A DNA stretch of 19,650 nt from CAYHPY01 sp964358485 (lineage in GTDB: Bacteria; Elusimicrobiota; Elusimicrobia; UBA1565; UBA9628), in NCBI GenBank assembly GCA_964358485.1, contig CAYHPY010000066.1:1-19650 (forward strand). Reading direction: 5' to 3'. Below are positions 16,142-19,650 of this stretch, in pieces. The notes under the pieces were generated by a model. The model was given only the letters and a program-made list of their open reading frames with translations, was not told where the DNA came from and did not search any database. The position numbers and the translations under genes are program-made. Numbering within the stretch: the stretch's first letter is position 1; the number at the start of each line of letters is the position of its first letter.

Positions 16142-16222
16142 AAGGCCATTGCCGGTCGTTCGTTGCCTTTGGTTCCGTTCCCGCCGTTTCTGCCGTTGTT
16201 CAATTCGTTCCCGAATGGCCTT
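16142..16222. repeat. Long-range 9-bp inverted repeat
   Basis: AAGGCCATT (16142-16150) and its exact reverse complement AATGGCCTT (16214-16222) enclose about 63 nt of CGTTCCC/GCCGTT-rich sequence. A smaller hairpin, ATTCG-TTCC-CGAAT (16203-16216), would compete with it for bases 16214-16216. Confidence 0.5.
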
Positions 16223-16234
16223 TGCCGTTCCCAA

Positions 16235-16262
16235 GCTTGCGGCCTTCCGCTCGGCCGCAAGC
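16235..16262. repeat. Perfect 10-bp hairpin
   Basis: GCTTGCGGCC (16235-16244) pairs exactly with GGCCGCAAGC (16253-16262) around an 8-nt loop. A 5-bp hairpin, CGGGC/GCCCG (16265-16279), follows after two bases. No T-tract follows, so it is not a standard terminator. Confidence 0.7.
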
Positions 16263-16278
16263 CGCGGGCCCGAAGCCC

Positions 16279-16311
16279 GTCCCAGACATCCAAAGTTCGT
16301 AGGTCTGGGAC
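16279..16311. repeat. 33-nt hairpin element, copy 1
   Basis: GTCCCAGAC (16279-16287) pairs perfectly with GTCTGGGAC (16303-16311) around a 15-nt loop that begins ATCCAAAG. It is an inverted near-copy of the next 33 bases (26 of 33 positions identical after reverse complementing). The two copies abut, making GGGACGTCCC at the junction. Confidence 0.8.
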
Positions 16312-16344
16312 GTCCCGAACCAACGTCCTTTGGATGTTCGGGAC
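16312..16344. repeat. 33-nt hairpin element, copy 2 (inverted)
   Basis: GTCCCGAAC (16312-16320) pairs perfectly with GTTCGGGAC (16336-16344) around a 15-nt loop ending CTTTGGAT, the exact complement of ATCCAAAG in copy 1. Against copy 1, all four stem differences form two compensated base-pair swaps (A-T to G-C and G-C to A-T); the other three differences are in the loop. Confidence 0.8.
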
Positions 16345-16363
16345 GCAAATAATGCTGTTTATT

Positions 16364-16406
16364 AAGCCGAACAACGGCTTCGGCGCCGACCGGATCGTCG
16401 GCGCCG
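16364..16406. repeat. Two abutting hairpins
   Basis: AAGCCG (16364-16369) pairs with CGGCTT (16375-16380) around AACAA. It is followed with no gap by CGGCGCCGAC (16381-16390), pairing exactly with GTCGGCGCCG (16397-16406) around a 6-nt loop. Confidence 0.7.
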
Positions 16407-16407
16407 G

Positions 16408-16440
16408 GGCATTCGTCCCGGCGCCGCCGGGCCGAATGCC
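16408..16440. repeat. Long 33-nt hairpin with one internal mismatch
   Basis: GGCATTCG (16408-16415) pairs with CGAATGCC (16433-16440). Inside, after one T/C mismatch, CCCGGC (16417-16422) pairs with GCCGGG (16426-16431) around a GCC loop. It is the most stable-looking structure of the region by eye and has no following T-tract. Confidence 0.7.
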
Positions 16441-16475
16441 TCGGGAAATGCCGCACAAAACCCACCGCATGGAAT

Positions 16476-16493
16476 AATGATGGCGCCATCATT
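16476..16493. repeat. Perfect 18-bp palindrome
   Basis: AATGATGGC meets its exact reverse complement GCCATCATT with no spacer (center between 16484 and 16485). It lies at the edge of an A+T-rich island with A7 just beyond it. Zero-spacer dyads of this length fit a protein-binding site better than an RNA hairpin (inference). Confidence 0.6.
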
Positions 16494-16712
16494 CTCAACA
16501 AAAAAATACTTTAAAAGAATGGGTAATCACCAATCAGGGTCCATATTTTTTTGACAGGAAATATTCCCAAGCGACCGGCATTGGCCCCGAGGCGAGCCGT
16601 CCGCGCCGCGGTCCCCGGGCTCAAATCCGATTGGTCCCCTTCGCGTGACCCTGCTCGATAGGCCATTGCCTCAGGTGCTTCAGGTTCCACGCCTGCCCGT
16701 TCTCCGCCCGAT

Positions 16713-18254
16713 TCACCGAACCAAGTAGACGTTTCCCGGCGAAAGGCTCAGCGGGGTCCAATAGGGGACGGCCAGGAGGACCGCCCCTCCCTCGGCCCCA
16801 AACGGGGAAAAGGAAACTTTTCCGGAAAAGAGCTCCTCCCGCCCCTCCGGGGCGGAGCGGAACAGGCCCTCCCAATCCCAGCCGTTTTTCAGCTCGTTCC
16901 GGGGGATTCCGAATTCGGGGGCCCGGCGGCCCGCTTCCCATTTGGCCGAATTCCAGTTGAGATAATCCCAGGTTCCCAGGACGGACCAGGAAAAAAACAG
17001 CAGCGCGAGCGCCGGTCCCCAGCCCGTCCCGCGGCCGGCGGGCGCGGGGCTGTTCTCGGGCGCGGCGCGGCTCGCCCAAAGGAGGGCGAAGGGAATCAGC
17101 GGGAGGAGGTAGCGGTCGTAGAGCCTGGGCCCCAAGGACAAGAGGGCGAATTGCGGCAGGGCGGCGAAAGCGAGAAGCCGCACCTCCGCCCTTTTAAAGG
17201 CCGCTCCGAGCTCCCGGAGCCGGCCGAGCCAAAGAAAGATGGAAATGAAGGCGGCCGCGGTCAGCAGGGCCCCCCAGACCGGCGTGCCGAGCGGACCCGC
17301 CGCCTTCATCGGCGCCTCGGAAAGAGTGAGCGTCCCCAGCCCGCGGTCATGGATGATCCCGGTGAAAAAAGGGAAAGAGGGCCGGCGCAGGAGGGCGGGG
17401 AGGAAAACCCCGAGGCCCGTCACGGCGGTGACGGGCCGGGGGATGCTTACGCCCAACCCGCGGACTTGGAGCAGGGCCAAGGGAAGCGTGAAAAGAGCCA
17501 GATAGAGCAAAGCCGAGGACCAACGGTAATACAGCTCGGCCAACAGCCAGGCCGGCCGGCTCCATTGGGTCCAAAGGGCTTCCTGGAGGAAGGCGGTTGC
17601 GGCCCAGGCCGACCAGCGGGAGGCGCAGGCCAGCCCCAGGCAGACCCCGGGAATTCCCAGGATGAGCGCGGCCCGCCGGGGGGAGAGCCTGCCTCCGGAA
17701 CGGACGCACCAAGCGGCCGCCAGCGCGCTGAAAATCCCGATCTGCCGGGTCCAAACGGCGGCGCCCGCGGCCAGAGCTCCCAGCAACAGAAAACCGTCCC
17801 GGGACGGGTTCAGGCCTTTGCGGTAAAGCGCCAAGGCCAGCAGGGACCAGGCCAAAAATGGAACGTCGGTCATGAAGGTGAAAGACAATAAAAAAAAGAT
17901 CGGATTGGCCAACAGGAGGAAGGAAGGGCCGAGCGGGGCCGGGCGGCGGGATTTTCCCTCCCCCGAGAGGCTGGACAGGGCCGCCAGCGCGACCGCGGCG
18001 AGGACCAAGGTCGAAACCCGCAGGACGCCGTGGCTCAAGCCGAACCCTGAGGAAAACAGCCAGCCCCAAAGGGTGTGCGCCGCCAGGCTTGGCGTGGCGT
18101 TGGCGGGAATCTCCCAGACGCCGTCCTCCAAAAGCCGCCGGACGCCCAGGTAAAAGACCCAATCGTCGTCCAAGGCGATTTCCCGGAGCGGGTTGAGGAG
18201 CAGGGCCGATCCGAGCAGGGCGGTCAAGGCCGCCGCAAGCGCGCCCGGTTTCAA
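16713..18254 (-). CDS. GT39-like polytopic membrane glycosyltransferase
   Basis: A 513-residue membrane protein starting at TTG 18254, which shares TTGA with the stop of the upstream PP-loop gene, so the two are coupled. No clear ribosome binding site is seen. The first helix is followed by LDDDWVFYLGVRRLLEDGVW, matching the acidic first-loop motif typical of GT39 and related GT-C glycosyltransferases, where an Asp acts with polyprenyl-phosphate sugars. About eleven hydrophobic helices follow, including FLLSFTFMTDVPFLAWSLLA and a conserved-looking WTRQIGIFSALAAA. GPRLYDRYLLPLIPF lies in the late helices, where such enzymes often have an RY-x3-P segment. The short C-terminal tail (~90 residues, DYLNWNSAKWEAGRRAPEFG) is probably periplasmic. 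There is no TPR tail, unlike the two GT-C-like proteins of the left block. Donor and acceptor are unknown. Confidence 0.8.
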   Translation of the reverse strand: MKPGALAAALTALLGSALLLNPLREIALDDDWVFYLGVRRLLEDGVWEIPANATPSLAAHTLWGWLFSSGFGLSHGVLRVSTLVLAAVALAALSSLSGEGKSRRPAPLGPSFLLLANPIFFLLSFTFMTDVPFLAWSLLALALYRKGLNPSRDGFLLLGALAAGAAVWTRQIGIFSALAAAWCVRSGGRLSPRRAALILGIPGVCLGLACASRWSAWAATAFLQEALWTQWSRPAWLLAELYYRWSSALLYLALFTLPLALLQVRGLGVSIPRPVTAVTGLGVFLPALLRRPSFPFFTGIIHDRGLGTLTLSEAPMKAAGPLGTPVWGALLTAAAFISIFLWLGRLRELGAAFKRAEVRLLAFAALPQFALLSLGPRLYDRYLLPLIPFALLWASRAAPENSPAPAGRGTGWGPALALLFFSWSVLGTWDYLNWNSAKWEAGRRAPEFGIPRNELKNGWDWEGLFRSAPEGREELFSGKVSFSPFGAEGGAVLLAVPYWTPLSLSPGNVYLVR

Positions 18255-19650
18255 GCCGATTCTACCCGGGCCTGTTTGAAAACCCCCGATAGGCTCAGGA
18301 CCAACGGCCTCAAGAGGTCCATGCCGATGGGCCGGGGCGATTCGAAATCAAGACCCAGGGTCCCGAGGCGCACCAGGAACCGGTCTCCGGGGCGTTGAAT
18401 CCTGAACAGGCGGGCGATCACCGCCTCCCCGGGCCGGGCGGCCTCCTCTTGGACCCGGCTCAGCCAAAGGCAGACGCCGGGGTCCGAGGGCCGCAGGAAC
18501 ACGTCGTCGAGCCGGTACGGTCCCCAGCGCGGCGGCGGGTCCGTGAGGAGCTTGGCTTGAAGGAGCCGGAACAGGGCCTTGGTCTCGGGAGGAATCGTCG
18601 CGGGGCCGGGGTCCGGCTCCGGGGCGGCCGCGGGGGGATTGGGGCGCGGTGGGCGGCCGGCGCGCGAAGGCCGGCGCAAGGGGGGGACCTCGCAATTCTC
18701 CAGAAGTTCCATTTCCGCGGGGGTCATCGTGCGGACCCGTTTCCCGATGTTTTCCAGAACGGCGTCGGCGTAATCCGGCTCCATGTCCCCGACCGCCTTC
18801 GGGTACCACTTCTCCAAGGCCGAGAGATCGGGGCCTTCCCGCGCCTGGCGTTGGAGCTCCAGGGCGAACCAATGCCGGCAGCGTATTTTTTGGAAAAGGT
18901 AGAACCACACGTGGTGCCAATCCAGGTAGGGGGCGTCGAAGAGGGCCGCAAGGCGGGGGACGGACAAAAATCGCTCGAAGAGCTCCTTGGGGACCTCGGT
19001 CTTTTCCGCGACGTGGCGCAGGAGGAGCTTCTTGAAGCACTTGTCGCAGCGAAAGCAGAAGGGTTCCTCCGAGGGGTAGTAGCACGAATATGATTTGTCC
19101 CGGTAGCGGCTCTCGGCCACGATCTTGGCCGTGGCCACCTCCGAGAGGCCGCCGACGCAATCGGCCAAGCCCAACCCCACGGCCTTGAGAAAGCCGAAAC
19201 CGTCCCGCAGGGCGGAAAATCCCGGGGGCCTGGGGCGGGCCCGGTCCCGCTCCGGGCGCATTCTCCAGCCGGCGGCCTTGCCGCGATGATAGCCCCCGAA
19301 ATATTTCGCGTCGAACACCTCCCCCGTGTCCAGCGTCCGCAGGCCCAGGGAGTCCGCCATCGAAAGCGCGGCCAGCACGGTCATGTTCGAGTGCCAGATC
19401 GGGTAGGGAAGGTAAAGCCGTTCGTGATCGTCGGCCGTGATGTGCACCGGGCGGCCGGCGGCCGCCACCGCCCCGCAGGCGCCCCGCTGCCGGGACAGGT
19501 CGATCAGGGCGTCGCCGCCGTCCCCCGGGCGCCGGCGGGCGAGCCGGTCCAGGAACAAATGATGGGTGGCGTCCGGCATGAGCACGCTGGCCGCCGTCGA
19601 GTCCATCCCCCCGGAAAACAGCAGGGCCGGGACGACCCGCTCGGGCGCCC
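18251..19650 (-). CDS. QueC-like PP-loop ATPase, N-terminally truncated by the window edge
   Basis: The frame is open through the right edge; the 465 visible residues begin just before LLFSGGMDSTAAS. SGGMDS (visible residues 12-17) is the PP-loop of ATP-pyrophosphatases that adenylate a substrate. An ATG falls inside this motif and cannot be the true start. Further on, C-x8-C-x2-C-x2-C (CYYPSEEPFCFRCDKC, visible 189-204) matches the zinc site of QueC, which makes 7-cyano-7-deazaguanine. IWHSNMTVLAALSMADSLGL precedes it. The protein is about twice the length of QueC: after the zinc region come a helical segment with LDWHHVWFYLFQKIRCRHWF, a Pro/Arg-rich linker (about 325-355) and a C-terminal part of about 110 residues I do not recognise. 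It is probably not a housekeeping QueC but a relative activating another carboxylate (inference). It is translationally coupled to the GT39-like gene that follows. Confidence 0.82.
   Translation of the reverse strand, partial: APERVVPALLFSGGMDSTAASVLMPDATHHLFLDRLARRRPGDGGDALIDLSRQRGACGAVAAAGRPVHITADDHERLYLPYPIWHSNMTVLAALSMADSLGLRTLDTGEVFDAKYFGGYHRGKAAGWRMRPERDRARPRPPGFSALRDGFGFLKAVGLGLADCVGGLSEVATAKIVAESRYRDKSYSCYYPSEEPFCFRCDKCFKKLLLRHVAEKTEVPKELFERFLSVPRLAALFDAPYLDWHHVWFYLFQKIRCRHWFALELQRQAREGPDLSALEKWYPKAVGDMEPDYADAVLENIGKRVRTMTPAEMELLENCEVPPLRRPSRAGRPPRPNPPAAAPEPDPGPATIPPETKALFRLLQAKLLTDPPPRWGPYRLDDVFLRPSDPGVCLWLSRVQEEAARPGEAVIARLFRIQRPGDRFLVRLGTLGLDFESPRPIGMDLLRPLVLSLSGVFKQARVESA

Larger units (their letters stand above)
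16107..16712. other. Noncoding region between convergent gene groups, rich in hairpins
   Basis: No credible gene: open frames here translate to low-complexity Asn/Gly/Arg/Lys or Pro/Arg runs without starts or homology. The left part (about 16140-16230) is built of similar short pieces (CGTTCCC three times, GCCGTT repeated). Bases 16203-16440 are almost entirely inverted repeats. Bases 16470-16570 form an A+T-rich island. No run of T follows any hairpin in either direction, so standard intrinsic terminators are not evident, though the position between convergent units makes a termination or insulation role plausible. Bases 16570-16712 show nothing I can name; no tRNA fold was found. Confidence 0.7.

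Noticed and set aside
16142..16230. CRISPR-like repeats
   Set aside because: The recurring pieces (CGTTCCC, GCCGTT) are short and irregularly spaced; there are no direct repeats of 20-40 nt and no cas genes.
16133..16477. Possible small protein in the noncoding region
   Set aside because: No ribosome binding site; the composition follows the short repeats and hairpins, and no motif is seen on either strand.
16551..16579. Sigma70-type promoter from TTGACA at 16551
   Set aside because: No acceptable -10 box lies 16-18 bp downstream, and no rightward gene follows.
16570..16712. tRNA or other RNA gene before the GT39-like gene's end
   Set aside because: No cloverleaf or recognisable RNA motif found by eye.

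Overview
The window is very G+C-rich, uses ATG, GTG and TTG starts, and packs most genes head to tail with 4-nt stop/start overlaps. It carries the C-terminal end of a nitrogenase-superfamily (component 1, NifD/NifK-like) protein followed by a RsmI-like member of the tetrapyrrole-methylase fold and several radical SAM proteins. From memory, this combination matches gene clusters reported in groundwater Elusimicrobiota (with similar loci in some Myxococcales and Gracilibacteria), where a nitrogenase paralog sits with many radical SAM enzymes and is predicted to act on a tetrapyrrole rather than N2. Elusimicrobiota is therefore my first guess for the host. It rests on gene content and style only; no rRNA or other taxonomic marker is present.

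Layout. Bases 1-11792 form one rightward block with no intergenic DNA: nitrogenase-like C-terminus (partial), RsmI-like SAM methyltransferase, radical SAM protein A, class II aldolase/adducin-type protein, two large membrane proteins with C-terminal TPR repeats (glycosyltransferase-C-like), radical SAM proteins B and C (tandem paralogs with extra N-terminal regions), and a Crp/Fnr-type regulator. A two-CBS-domain protein (11789-12262, minus strand) faces the regulator and shares the bases TTAA with it as both stop codons. Divergent from it, after a gap of about 14 bp, is a two-gene rightward unit: a B12-binding-type radical SAM protein and a secreted FG-GAP/ASPIC-UnbV protein. A noncoding stretch of about 600 bp (16107-16712) follows. 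It is dominated by closely abutting perfect hairpins, including two inverted copies of a 33-nt hairpin whose stem differences are fully compensatory. The right end holds a leftward pair: a QueC-like PP-loop ATPase (5' end outside the window) and a GT39-like membrane protein.

How the genes may work together (inference). A nitrogenase-type reductase, a SAM methyltransferase of the tetrapyrrole-methylase fold, four radical SAM enzymes, an aldolase-fold enzyme and, further right, a PP-loop ATPase look like a pathway for an unusual small molecule or cofactor. Radical SAM proteins A, B and C share a C-terminal C-x2-C-x5-C-x-G-V signature and are probably related enzymes of one pathway. The TPR-containing membrane proteins could place part of the pathway at the membrane, or could simply be co-transcribed. 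The Crp/Fnr gene at the end of the block is a natural candidate regulator. No canonical nif genes (nifH, nifB, nifEN) are visible, so nitrogen fixation is not supported from this window alone.
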